This document shows positions 18,115-28,574 of a DNA stretch of 64,000 bases, piece by piece. Source of the DNA: Pleomorphomonas sp. T1.2MG-36 (GTDB taxonomy: Bacteria > Pseudomonadota > Alphaproteobacteria > Rhizobiales > Pleomorphomonadaceae). The notes under the pieces are model-generated. The model ran no database searches. It worked only from the letters and a program-made list of their open reading frames with translations, and was not told the origin of the DNA. The translations under genes were made by a program, and so were the position numbers. Every line of letters begins with the position of its first letter. Within the stretch, counting starts at the first letter, position 1. The stretch is taken from assembly GCF_950100655.1 (NCBI RefSeq), contig NZ_CATNLY010000054.1:1-64000 (forward strand), read 5' to 3'.

Positions 18115-18263
18115 ATCCAACGCCTTATCCCAGGCCTTCGTCCTCTCGTACGCGGAGGGCGGAGGCCTTTGCGGTAATTCCAAATCTCACGGATTTGTAT
18201 GATCCAGAAGAGGTGTTCCTCGGATGGATCTGCCAGTCTGCCTCCATTCCAACGGAGGGTTCG

Positions 18264-19010
18264 ATGGCCGAAACGACACTGGCAATCTCCACACGCAAAC
18301 TAAGTTGCCGTTATGGCGACTTCATTGCGCTGCATCCGCTCAATCTCGATATTCCCAAAGGCGAGGTCTTCGGCTTTCTGGGACATAATGGTGCGGGCAA
18401 GACCACAACGATCCAGCTCCTGACCACCCTGCTCGAACCAAGTTCAGGAGAGGCGAGCGTCGCCGGTTGTGACGCCAGGCGCAACGTTGTCCAGCTTCGC
18501 CGCCAGATCGGCTATTTGCCGGAGAATGTGCGCCTCTACGATACGCTGAGCACACGCGAAAACTTGCGCTTTTTCGCCTCGTTATCTCAGATCGAGGACG
18601 CGCATGAGCGGGTCGAGGAAGTCATGGATTTCCTGCATATCCGTGAGCTGGCCGACCGCCGATTGAGTACCTTTTCCAAAGGTATGCGACAGCGCGTAGG
18701 CCTGGCCCAGGCGATCGTACATCGCCCATCGGTGTTGTTCCTCGACGAGCCCACCTCCGGGCTCGATCCCATGGGCGTACGAATGCTGCGAGAGGTAATC
18801 GAGCGGCTCAATGCCGACGGCATGACCATTTTTATGAACACTCATGTGCTGAGCGAGGTGGCGCGCAGCTGTACCTCTATCGGAGTGCTGTCACACGGGC
18901 GATTGGTATTCCACGACCGGATCGAAGCGGTTAGCGCGCGTTACGGCGATGAAGCGGCGTTGGAAGAGCTTTATCTCAGCGTTGTGCCCGGACGGGAGGA
19001 CGCGGCATGA
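18264..19010 (+). CDS. ABC transporter ATP-binding protein (NosF/CcmA-like)
   Basis: 248 residues. Walker A is GHNGAGKTTTI near 42-52, the Q-loop IGYLPENVRLYD, the signature LSTFSKGMRQRVGLAQA, Walker B VLFLDEPTSGLDP, and the switch His is in NTHVLSEV. The YLPEN Q-loop and KGM signature are typical of ABC-2 exporter ATPases such as NosF. The start ATG 18264 has GGAGG 5 bases upstream; the longer frame from 17946 overlaps the previous gene and is a shadow. It overlaps the first permease by 4 bases, so ATPase and permeases form one complex. Confidence 0.93.
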   Translation: MAETTLAISTRKLSCRYGDFIALHPLNLDIPKGEVFGFLGHNGAGKTTTIQLLTTLLEPSSGEASVAGCDARRNVVQLRRQIGYLPENVRLYDTLSTRENLRFFASLSQIEDAHERVEEVMDFLHIRELADRRLSTFSKGMRQRVGLAQAIVHRPSVLFLDEPTSGLDPMGVRMLREVIERLNADGMTIFMNTHVLSEVARSCTSIGVLSHGRLVFHDRIEAVSARYGDEAALEELYLSVVPGREDAA

Positions 19011-19939
19011 GGCCCTCAACCATCATCGAAAGGCATGCTCTTGCCGCGCTTGCTCGCGAACGCACGATCATCATGATCGCCTTGTTGTTCGCGGCGCTTG
19101 TTCTAGCTTCGGCCTATCTCGGCTGGTCGGCTACAATCACCGTCGACGGCATCTATGCAAGCGCCAGGGGCTGGTTCGCAAGTAACGGTCAGCCAATCCC
19201 GCCCAACCCGGTTACGCAGGGTTCCGCCCTGGAGCTATTGCGAAATCTGACGATCTACATCAGCCTGATCGGGGTGTTTTCGGCCATCGTGTTCGGTTAC
19301 CGCATGGTCGAGGCCGACCGCCGCGCAGGTGTTCTGCCATTGATAGGTACGCGGCCGCTCGACCGTCTCGACTATGCGCGCGGCAAAATTGGTGCCCTGG
19401 CCAAAGGCCTAGGCGGGCAGATCGGACTGGCCGCTCTTGTCGGGGCGCTGACGCTTCTGGTCCTGCCGTCGATCCATGTCAGCGTCGCCGAGTGGGTACG
19501 GTTCGCGGCCTTCTTCGGGCTCGGTTGGTTCTACATGATGACCTTCGGACTGGTCGCGATCGGTTCGAGCGCCCGGGCGCAAAGCGAAACCGCGGGACTT
19601 TTGGTCCCGGCCGTGCTGTGGCTGACGCTAACATTCGTAATGCCGGCACTGACCGGCAACATTCTGCCAACTGCTGCGATCAATCCGGTCTCTGCCCTTG
19701 CTCCAGCGCCGCAAACACTAGTTTTCGACTGGTGCGCGACACTGCTCGGGCCGATCTCGCTAGCCGAGGCCTACAAGTATTTAGGCGCCGAACTCCTCGG
19801 TTATCTGCCCGTCGGATTGCCCCCGCGGGGCGCTGTGCCGCCGCTCGTCGTTGTGATCCTTGCCGGGGCAGCAGCGTTTGCCTTTGCGCTGAACAGCTGC
19901 CTCAAGCTCGACATGACCAAGGGAGGTCCCAATGCTTAG
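19007..19939 (+). CDS. ABC-2 type permease (NosY-like), first subunit
   Basis: 310 residues with about six membrane helices. The segment VEADRRAGVLPLIGTRPLDR, followed by LDYARGKI, is the conserved cytoplasmic coupling motif of the ABC2_membrane_2/NosY group. A periplasmic stretch of about 45 residues follows the first helix (VDGIYASARGWFASNGQPI). Coupled by 4-base overlap to the ATPase and by 8-base overlap to the second permease. NosY-type complexes feed maturation of periplasmic enzymes or export small molecules; the substrate here is not known. Confidence 0.88.
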   Translation: MRPSTIIERHALAALARERTIIMIALLFAALVLASAYLGWSATITVDGIYASARGWFASNGQPIPPNPVTQGSALELLRNLTIYISLIGVFSAIVFGYRMVEADRRAGVLPLIGTRPLDRLDYARGKIGALAKGLGGQIGLAALVGALTLLVLPSIHVSVAEWVRFAAFFGLGWFYMMTFGLVAIGSSARAQSETAGLLVPAVLWLTLTFVMPALTGNILPTAAINPVSALAPAPQTLVFDWCATLLGPISLAEAYKYLGAELLGYLPVGLPPRGAVPPLVVVILAGAAAFAFALNSCLKLDMTKGGPNA

Positions 19940-20918
19940 CACCCTCTCCGCCGTCGCGATCATCTCGCTCAAGGACGCCCGCATCGCCCTGCGCGATCGT
20001 TTCCTTCTGGTGGCGACCCTGGCCCTTGGAACGGCGGCGCTGATCTCGCTGGTCACAGGGACGATCGCGATGCGCACCGACGTCGCGACATACATGATGG
20101 CAAAGGAGCAATTGCTCGCCCTTGGCAAGGAACTCGGCACAATCGCCGCGCCCGAGTTCTATCCGTTCAAGCTGATGCGCGGCACAATCGAGCAGATCGA
20201 GATCATGGGCGCCGTGATCGCCCTGATCGCCGGGTATCGTGCCGCCGTCGAGGAGCGCGGACGTCAGACGCTCGCTTTGATCCTGACCCGACCGTTGAGC
20301 AACTGGCAGTTTCTCGCCGCAAAGCTTCTGGGGGGTGCCGGATTGGTGGCCGTGGTCCTGATCGCGGTTTTTGGCGCTTCGGCCCTGGTGCTCGCAACCG
20401 GCTCAGGTGTCGGGCTCGGAATCGATGATTTGCTGCGGCTTGCGTTGATTTGGGGCGGATCCCTGCTTTACCTAACAGGCATCTTTGCCGTGGGATTTGC
20501 CCTCAGTCTCTGGCTAAAAAGCCCAGCAAGCGGCTTGCTTTACGCCTTCGCGCTCTGGCTTCTGGTCGTACTGATCGCGCCTCAGGTGGGCGATACGCTC
20601 GACCCTGACAATCAGGTCGTCGGCGGCGTCTTTGCCCAGCTCGCCATCCCGAAGGTCGAGCAGGATCGGATCAAGGGGGGCTTTGCCACCTACGAGACGG
20701 TACGCAACGGCATCGAGATCTCGTCCGTTACCAAGCATTACGAGCGGCTCACCTTCGCTGTGCTCGGGATCAAGGACACCTACACCGGCAAGACGCTGGA
20801 AGTAATCTGGGTCGACAAGCGTGGCGATGCGCTGTTCCTCCTCCTTTTCGCCTTGGGCCTGAGCGGGCTTGTCCTACTGCGGCCAATCCAACCCAATCGT
20901 CTCACCAAGGAAGACTGA
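19932..20918 (+). CDS. ABC-2 type permease (NosY-like), second subunit
   Basis: 328 residues with about six membrane helices. VEERGRQTLALILTRPLSNW aligns with the coupling motif of the preceding permease, so the two are paralogues and probably a heterodimer. A large extracytoplasmic loop of about 90 residues (DNQVVGGVFAQLAIPKVEQD through the TYTGKTLEVIWVD region) lies before the last helix and may receive a periplasmic partner. The stop is 2 bases before the thrombospondin-repeat gene, so the operon continues. Confidence 0.88.
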   Translation: MLSTLSAVAIISLKDARIALRDRFLLVATLALGTAALISLVTGTIAMRTDVATYMMAKEQLLALGKELGTIAAPEFYPFKLMRGTIEQIEIMGAVIALIAGYRAAVEERGRQTLALILTRPLSNWQFLAAKLLGGAGLVAVVLIAVFGASALVLATGSGVGLGIDDLLRLALIWGGSLLYLTGIFAVGFALSLWLKSPASGLLYAFALWLLVVLIAPQVGDTLDPDNQVVGGVFAQLAIPKVEQDRIKGGFATYETVRNGIEISSVTKHYERLTFAVLGIKDTYTGKTLEVIWVDKRGDALFLLLFALGLSGLVLLRPIQPNRLTKED

Positions 20919-20920
20919 CA

Positions 20921-21532
20921 ATGACCAGACACCTAACCGCGATTTCGCTCTTGATGATGTTGGCCGCGAGCACAGCCCATGCTGCCGGGAACGACAGCGA
21001 CGGAGACGGCGTGCCCGACACGGCCGAGAAGCTGCTGCAAACCGATCCGCTGAACCCCGACACAGATGGCGACGGACAGAACGACCTCGCCGACAAGACG
21101 CCTGTCTTTGCGCCGAGCCCGATCCAACCGGGTGGATCCCCGGCGTCATTCCACATTGGCGAGCTTCTCGTGGAAAACAACGTTGACCAGGTCGGTCACA
21201 AGGACGCTCCTGATCATCTCGAGATTCAGGTGATCAATGACGCCGCCAAGCCACTGTCAGGTTTTACGCTTTACTATACGCTGACTGATGTCGATACAGG
21301 TGCCCAGGAGGCATATATCGCCCATCCCGCACTGACCATTCCGGCTCATGGCGACGCGCGGATTCATATCGATGACGGCAGTGTGACCGGGCACCTCCGC
21401 GCAAATCCGAACTCGATCTATGCGACGACGCAATCGGCCAAAACTGTGAGCGTTACATTGCAGTTGCCCGGAGAGGCCGCGGTCCAGCAGACAATCAAGA
21501 AGGATGCGGGCGGAGCCGAACAGGCCGATTAA
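20921..21532 (+). CDS. Secreted thrombospondin type 3 repeat (Ca-binding) protein
   Basis: 203 residues. The signal peptide is MTRHLTAISLLMMLAASTAH with cleavage near AHA-AGND. Immediately after comes NDSDGDGVPDTAEKLLQTDP followed by LNPDTDGDGQNDLADKTP: two consecutive DxDGDGxxD repeats, each a calcium-binding TSP3 motif. The C-terminal 120 residues are a beta-rich domain (FHIGELLVENNVDQVGHKDA, then GFTLYYTLTDVDTGAQEAYI) that looks immunoglobulin-like. The protein is probably periplasmic and sits 2 bases after the second permease, so it may be the periplasmic partner of the ABC complex. Exact family not recognised. Confidence 0.85.
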   Translation: MTRHLTAISLLMMLAASTAHAAGNDSDGDGVPDTAEKLLQTDPLNPDTDGDGQNDLADKTPVFAPSPIQPGGSPASFHIGELLVENNVDQVGHKDAPDHLEIQVINDAAKPLSGFTLYYTLTDVDTGAQEAYIAHPALTIPAHGDARIHIDDGSVTGHLRANPNSIYATTQSAKTVSVTLQLPGEAAVQQTIKKDAGGAEQAD

Positions 21533-21586
21533 CCCAGCTCTTGGATCGGCGCTCTCGGTGAGGGGATGTGCAAAGCGGGAATGTTC

Positions 21587-22138
21587 ATGAACCTTCGCAA
21601 ACTTCTTCGCCTCTCAATACTCGCACTGCTGGCTGGCATTGTCGGTTTTGGTCTCTATCTCTGGCAGCTTCAGCGTAGCGGGAACTTCCACAGCGTCGTC
21701 GCAGGAGAGCTTTACCGATCCAACCAGCCAACGCCAGAACGGCTAGCCCTCTACGAGAAGGAAGAGCATATCCGATCGATCCTGAACCTGCGCGGCGCCC
21801 AGCCCGGGGCGCCGTGGTACGAAGCCGAACGCCAGGCCGCCGAGCAACTCGGTCTGACTCTGATCGACTGCCCAATGTCGGATCACGAGGTGCTGTCGCC
21901 AGATCACGTCGATGCTCTCATCCGAGCCCTGGCCGAGGCACCCAAGCCCTTACTGGTTCATTGCAAGGCCGGAGCGGACCGCTCCGGTTTGGCCTCGGCT
22001 CTCTACCTGGCGCGCATAGCGCATGTTGACCCCGAGCTTGCGGAGAAACAGCTCTCCATTTTCTACGGACATTTCTCCGTGCCATGGTTGTCCGGTGCTT
22101 GGCCGATGGACGTCACCTGGGAGGCGGCGGAGGGATAA
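21587..22138 (+). CDS. Membrane-anchored dual-specificity/tyrosine phosphatase
   Basis: About 183 residues. An N-terminal membrane helix (LLRLSILALLAGIVGFGLYL) is followed by a phosphatase domain: VVAGELYRSNQPTPERL, then SILNLRGA, and the P-loop VHCKAGADRSG with the HCX5R catalytic cysteine and arginine near residues 120-127. A conserved Asp for general acid may lie in LIDCPMSDHEV. This is the DSP/PTP-like family found in periplasm-facing or inner-membrane proteins; substrates can be phospho-proteins or phosphoinositide/lipid phosphates. ATG 21587 has GCGGGA 6 bases upstream; ATGs at 21566 and 21581 are alternatives. It is followed by a PAP2 gene, so a membrane-lipid or polyprenyl phosphate role is plausible. 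Confidence 0.85.
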   Translation: MNLRKLLRLSILALLAGIVGFGLYLWQLQRSGNFHSVVAGELYRSNQPTPERLALYEKEEHIRSILNLRGAQPGAPWYEAERQAAEQLGLTLIDCPMSDHEVLSPDHVDALIRALAEAPKPLLVHCKAGADRSGLASALYLARIAHVDPELAEKQLSIFYGHFSVPWLSGAWPMDVTWEAAEG

Positions 22139-22206
22139 GCCAGATACCTAGCTAGCCCCCATCTCGTGCTAACTTACCGACCGCAGAATACCAATAGGAA
22201 CTGCAA

Positions 22207-22758
22207 ATGTACGATCTGGATACCTTCCTCACTCACACCATCAACAGCCTTGCCGGAGTCTACGCCCCCGTCGATTTTGTAACGCTGTCAGTTTCAGCAA
22301 TCGGTGTTCCGCTTCTGGTCTTGGCAGTTGCCGGGCAATGGTGGCGGCGGGGGGATCGGGATAACACTCGCCACGTGCTCGTTGCCACCGGCCTTTCATT
22401 TCTACTCGGCCTTGCCGTCAATCAGCTGATCCTGCTGCTGGTTCCTCGTATCCGGCCCTACGATGCTGGCGTCAGTCATCTCCTAATCGCCCCAAGCGCA
22501 GATCCATCCTTCCCGTCCGATCATGCCACCGCGACATTCGCGATCGCCGCCGCTTTTCTGATTCACCGAATGCGCCGCCTAGGAGTTTGGTTTCTCGCCG
22601 CCGCCTTCCTAGTGAGCTTCTCGCGAATTTACATCGGTACGCATTATGTAAGCGACGTGCTTGGAGGAGCGGCAACCGGCTTCATGGCTGCGATCGTGAT
22701 CCGTTTCCTTTTTCGGGAGGGAACTCGACTGGACCGGCTGATCACCGGGATTTTGTAG
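22207..22758 (+). CDS. PAP2 family phosphatase
   Basis: 183 residues with five or six membrane helices and the three PAP2/acid-phosphatase motifs: VPRIRPYDAG (basic motif 1), PSFPSDHATATFA (motif 2), and SRIYIGTHYVSDVLGG (motif 3, catalytic His and Asp). This family dephosphorylates undecaprenyl diphosphate, phosphatidate-like lipids or lipid A. AGGA lies upstream of ATG 22207. Last recognisable gene of the 16.7-22.8 kb run. Confidence 0.92.
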   Translation: MYDLDTFLTHTINSLAGVYAPVDFVTLSVSAIGVPLLVLAVAGQWWRRGDRDNTRHVLVATGLSFLLGLAVNQLILLLVPRIRPYDAGVSHLLIAPSADPSFPSDHATATFAIAAAFLIHRMRRLGVWFLAAAFLVSFSRIYIGTHYVSDVLGGAATGFMAAIVIRFLFREGTRLDRLITGIL

Positions 22759-23067
22759 GATGTAGGTCGGGCGAGCCGTGCCTATCAGGCCTGCATTTCG
22801 ACGACCACTCCGTCCCTCACGTCCTCGGCTTCATGAGCTTCCCTATTCGGCGGTCCGCAGCCGCCCATTTCGGTCGGCTGCGGAAGTTGCCTTTTCGCCC
22901 ATGCCAACGCAAACGGGTGCTGCCGCACAGGCGCAGCGAAGAAACGCCGATCACATTCCATAATCTTTATTATGCGAATCATTGCTCAAAATGAGATAGG
23001 TTCGGATTGCAGCGCGTATTGTGCGTGAAACATGAGCTGCAGCCTGTTTCGTGGACACGATCCTAAG
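22759..23067. other. Gene-free stretch before IS3 debris
   Basis: About 310 bases. A 65-codon open frame on the minus strand (22785-22982) is the only candidate and matches nothing I recognise. The segment around 23045-23060 (GTTTCGTGGACAC) could be the degenerate end of the IS3-type element that follows. Confidence 0.4.
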
Positions 23068-23357
23068 CTAATTCGGCCTCTCGTTCGAACTCGATGGGGC
23101 AGAGATAGCCGATCGTCAAGCGGAGCCGCTTCGGATTGTTGAAGCGTTCGATTTAGTCGAACATCCGCTCCTGTCTGATCGCGGATCCGGTAGACCTCAG
23201 ACAGACCCTCTCGGTTTTCAGCGACGAGAAGAAGCTCTCCATTACCGAGTTATCACAGAAATCGCCTGCTTGGTCGTTGAACATGAGAGCGGCGTTGGCG
23301 AGCAGCGTTTGGAACTGTGCTGGCTACTGGCTACCGCGATCGGGATGGTGCGGCAGC
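23068..23357 (-). pseudogene. IS3-family transposase (OrfB) remnant
   Basis: Read on the minus strand the segment gives LPHHPDRGSQ, an in-frame stop, PAQFQTLLANAALMFNDQAG, then DFCDNSVMESFFSSLKTERV. After a frameshift it gives VYRIRDQTGADV, and after another shift IERFNNPKRLRLTIGYLCPI then EFEREAELA and a stop. These are the last motifs of IS3-type OrfB integrases (DRGSQY, D-x-x-D-N-x-x-x-E-S-F-F with the catalytic Glu, and RFNNPRR...STIGY). At least one nonsense codon and two frameshifts make it non-functional. The N-terminal half and OrfA are not found. Confidence 0.88.
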
Positions 23358-23905
23358 GCACCGGAAAATCATCTGATAAGTGTCAGGGCACGAAACCATC
23401 CAAAAATTCGCATGCTCAGCCGAAGGTCGGGCCATCATGCTGTGTGCCCTTGCCTGTGAGGTCACGCTCGCCGTCGACCAAGTCAGGCGCGGCGGCACCA
23501 TGGCCGGGGTTTCGACCCAGACTCACTATCTTGCCCCGACCGGAGGTCGTGGCCAACCGGGGCAGTTCGGCATTGGGAAGGTGAACTGAGCCAGTTACGT
23601 GAGAATTCGGCTGGGCCGACATTACTTCCCCTTCGTCGGTGTGGTGACTTCAAAAAGTTGCGAAGCCAGGATTCAGCATCTCAGTTCCTATTTTCTGACG
23701 AAGATTCCGGACCGAGTGTTGCGATATGGTCCTTTCGGACCGTTACTTCTGGGAACGTTCGTGAAACATTGTCACCGCTCGGCGGTTTATAACGCCTGTA
23801 AATGGTGTTTCAGTCGATTAGTCGCGCAATATCCGGCGTGCTCCATGCTGTTGAATGAAATATGAGTTGGATCTCATCGGAAGCCATCAAACTTGGAAGT
23901 TACAG
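23358..23905. other. No recognisable gene; IS debris flank
   Basis: About 550 bases. Several short open frames are present on both strands but none shows a conserved pattern. An imperfect region with GGTCC-TTTC-GGACC (about 23729-23742) could form a small hairpin. Confidence 0.4.
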
Positions 23906-24106
23906 ATGCCCAATGAGCAGGAAGAACTCGATGCAGCGATAGATGAAGCAGTGGCGCTGTGTAAGCAGCTGACCGCTTTCGATTTAGCCGAACTCAAAGT
24001 GGGGCGCATTACGCTTGCTGCCGCGCGATTTGAGGCGGCTTTTGCCGAAGTGCAGGCGATAGGCGGCATTGGCGCTGGCGGCCTCGACGAAGAAAATAAG
24101 GACTGA
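23906..24106 (+). CDS. Small helical protein, unknown function
   Basis: 66 residues starting MPNEQEELDAAIDEAVALCK. It is acidic and fully helical by eye (VALCKQLTAFDLAELK, then ITLAAARFEAAFAEVQAIGG). Codon use is gene-like. There is no clear ribosome site at ATG 23906; an upstream in-frame ATG at 23855 gives 83 residues. I do not recognise the family. Weakly supported. Confidence 0.4.
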   Translation: MPNEQEELDAAIDEAVALCKQLTAFDLAELKVGRITLAAARFEAAFAEVQAIGGIGAGGLDEENKD

Positions 24107-24355
24107 TCAGCTCAAAATTCAGCTACAAACGCTTTAGCCAGCCCGCCAGCGATAGTAGTGTCTATAACGTTTCGCGTGACACCACGAAGATGGATCCTTT
24201 AAACACCACCAACGACCGCACGGTGCATATCGACCGCTAAAGCGGCCACCTCTCCGTATCAGAGGCACCCGGGAGGACGGGCGACATGAATGTTGATTAA
24301 CGATCAAAGATCTTATTGCTAACAATGGCTTACGAAGGGCGTATTTTGCAATTCT
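24107..24355. other. Intergenic region with FNR-like inverted repeat
   Basis: About 250 bases. TTGAT-TAACG-ATCAA at 24293-24307 resembles an FNR/Crp half-site pair but has a 5-base rather than 4-base spacer. An open stretch at about 24112-24240 encodes a short sequence ending KMDPLNTTNDRTVHIDR with no start codon that I trust. Confidence 0.35.
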
Positions 24356-26415
<2,060 letters not shown>

Positions 26416-26436
26416 ACCAACGACAGGAGGTCAGCA

Positions 26437-27333
26437 ATGGCCCAGACCACACCCGAAACCACGCTGGCCAACGGCCTCGCCATGCCGCTTATCGGCCTCG
26501 GCGTCTATCGCAGCAGCCCGGAGGAGACGGTGACCGCCGTATCCGCCGCGCTCGCCACCGGCTACCGGCTGATAGACACCGCCGCCGCCTATCGCAACGA
26601 GGCCGAGGTGGGCAAGGCGCTGCGCCAGAGCACCGTCGGCCGAAACGAGGTGTTCCTCGTTACCAAGCTGTGGATCAGCGACTACGGCTACGACGAGGCG
26701 CTGCACGGCTTCGACCGCAGCATGAAGAAGCTCGGCGTTGATGGCGTCGATCTCTACCTGATGCACCAGCCGATGCCCAACGAGTGGGAGCGGACGGTGG
26801 CTGCCTGGAAGGCAGTCGGCCGCCTCTACGAGGAGGGGCGAACCAAGGCGATCGGCGTCTCCAACTTCTCCTCCGAATTGCTCACCGACCTGATCGAGCG
26901 CACCGGCATCGTGCCGCACGTCAATCAGGTTGAGCTGCACCCCTTCTTCACGCAGCCCGACTTGCGCGCGACGCACCAGAAGCTCGGCATCGCAACCCAG
27001 GCCTGGTCGCCGATCGGCGGCGTCATGCGCTACGTCACCGACAACCCCGATGCGGCGCCGAGCCCGCTGTCGCATCCGGTCGTCACTGGCCTCGCGGCCA
27101 AGCACGGCAAGACGGCCGCTCAAGTAATCCTGCGCTGGCACCTGCAGCATGGCTTCTGCGCCATCCCGAAGTCGGTCAATCCCAAGCGGATCGCCGAAAA
27201 CTTCGCCGTCTTCGACTTCGCGCTGACCGATGCCGAGATGGCCTCCATCGACGCCCTCGACACCGGCGTTCGCAGCGGTCCGAACCCCGCCGACATCGAC
27301 ACCAGGAAATATCCCCTCCGCATCGAGGATTGA
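26437..27333 (+). CDS. Aldo/keto reductase (2,5-diketogluconate reductase-like)
   Basis: 298 residues. TLANGLAMPLIGLGVYRSSP, then the catalytic motif RLIDTAAAYRNEAEVGKAL with Asp and Tyr, VTKLWISDYGYD (Lys), and YLMHQPMP (His). The C-terminus HGFCAIPKSVNPKRIAENFA is the AKR cofactor loop with KSVNPKRI, typical of DkgA/DkgB-type enzymes. It follows the first reductase by about 20 bases with AGGAGG before its ATG. Belongs to a different AKR subfamily than its two neighbours, so this is not a simple tandem duplication. Confidence 0.93.
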   Translation: MAQTTPETTLANGLAMPLIGLGVYRSSPEETVTAVSAALATGYRLIDTAAAYRNEAEVGKALRQSTVGRNEVFLVTKLWISDYGYDEALHGFDRSMKKLGVDGVDLYLMHQPMPNEWERTVAAWKAVGRLYEEGRTKAIGVSNFSSELLTDLIERTGIVPHVNQVELHPFFTQPDLRATHQKLGIATQAWSPIGGVMRYVTDNPDAAPSPLSHPVVTGLAAKHGKTAAQVILRWHLQHGFCAIPKSVNPKRIAENFAVFDFALTDAEMASIDALDTGVRSGPNPADIDTRKYPLRIED

Positions 27334-27359
27334 TCCCAGCCCGACGACAGGAGTGAACC

Positions 27360-28511
27360 ATGACTAACGAGCGTAGCCTGACGATAGCCCGCCGCGTCTT
27401 TCTCGGCGCCGCCGGAACCTTCGCCGCCGCCTCGGCCCTGGCGAGCAGCACGTCTCATGCCTCCGCCCAGGCAGCAGCTCCGGCGGCTGCCAAGCCGGAT
27501 GTTGGTCGCCGCAAGCTCGGCAAGCTCGAGGTGTCGAGCCTCGGCATCGGCGTCCAGAACATGAGCCGCACCTACCAGACGACCATTCCGACGCGAACGG
27601 AGATGCACGCCATCATCCGCGCCGCCTTCGATCATGGCGTCACCTTCTTCGATGCCGCCGAGGCCTACGGCCCGCACGAGGTCGAGCGCATCCTCGGCGA
27701 AGGCATCGCCGACTTCCGTGATCAGGTGACAATCACCTCCAAGTTCGGCTGGAACATCGACCTTGAGACCGGCGAGCGCCGCCCCGGCCTCAACAGCCAG
27801 CCTGACCACATCAAGCTGGCCGTCGAAGGCATGCTGAAGCGCCTGAAGACCGACCGCATCGACCTGCTCTATCAGCATCGCGTCGATCCGGCTGTCCCCA
27901 TCGAGGACGTTGCCGGCGCGGTCAAGGATCTGATGGATCAGGGCAAGGTGCTGCACTGGGGCCTTTCCGAGATGGGCCCGCAGACGCTGCGCCGCGCCCA
28001 TGCCGCACTGCCCCTCAGCGCCGTCCAGAACGAATATTCGCTGCTGTGGCGCGGCCCGGAGGAGACGGTGCTACCGCTCTGCGAGGAGCTCGGCATCGGC
28101 TTTGTCTGCTGGAGCCCGCTCGGCGTCGGCTTCCTGAACGGAGCCATCGACCAGAAGACTCGCTTTGCCGAGGGCGACATTCGTGGCATCGAGACCCGCT
28201 TTTCGCCGGACAACCTGCCGCAGAACCTCAAGCTGGTGGAATTGGTGAAGAGCTGGGCCGCCCGCAAACAGGCGACGCCAGGCCAGATCGCCTTGGCCTG
28301 GTTGATGGCGCAGAAGCCATGGATCGTGCCGATCCCCGGTTCGACGCAGATGGCCCACATGCTCGACAATGTCGGCGCGGCCTCCGTTGCCTTCACCGCC
28401 GCCGAAATCGCCGAGCTGAACGCGTCGGTGGCCGACATCAAGGTGGTCGGCCAACGCCTGCCGGACCAGGTGCTGCAATATTCGGGCGTCGAAGCGGCGG
28501 CCAGATCCTGA
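27360..28511 (+). CDS. Tat-exported aldo/keto reductase
   Basis: 383 residues. The N-terminus has a twin-arginine signal, ARRVFLGAAGTFAAASALAS, ending near SHASAQA. The mature enzyme GRRKLGKLEVSSLGIGVQNM is similar to the first reductase, with FFDAAEAYGPHEVERILGEG (Asp, Tyr), ITSKFGW (Lys) and LLYQHRVDP (His), and closes with IVPIPGSTQMAHMLDNVG. A periplasmic NADPH-type reductase is unusual because free NADPH is scarce there; Tat export would allow folding with cofactor bound in the cytoplasm. It sits in the same run as cytoplasmic paralogues. Confidence 0.92.
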   Translation: MTNERSLTIARRVFLGAAGTFAAASALASSTSHASAQAAAPAAAKPDVGRRKLGKLEVSSLGIGVQNMSRTYQTTIPTRTEMHAIIRAAFDHGVTFFDAAEAYGPHEVERILGEGIADFRDQVTITSKFGWNIDLETGERRPGLNSQPDHIKLAVEGMLKRLKTDRIDLLYQHRVDPAVPIEDVAGAVKDLMDQGKVLHWGLSEMGPQTLRRAHAALPLSAVQNEYSLLWRGPEETVLPLCEELGIGFVCWSPLGVGFLNGAIDQKTRFAEGDIRGIETRFSPDNLPQNLKLVELVKSWAARKQATPGQIALAWLMAQKPWIVPIPGSTQMAHMLDNVGAASVAFTAAEIAELNASVADIKVVGQRLPDQVLQYSGVEAAARS

Positions 28512-28574
28512 TCGATACCTACATAACAGCATCGGCCGGGCGTTCGGTCCGGCTGCCGCCATAGGAGCGAACCC

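Noticed and set aside
23380..23865. Short plus-strand open frames after the IS3 remnant
   Set aside because: No conserved pattern, no ribosome site; probably debris from the same insertion history.
24293..24307. An FNR box (TTGAT-N5-ATCAA)
   Set aside because: Spacer is 5 instead of 4 bases and the site lies downstream of lysR with no promoter-appropriate gene; kept only as a note in the intergenic entry.
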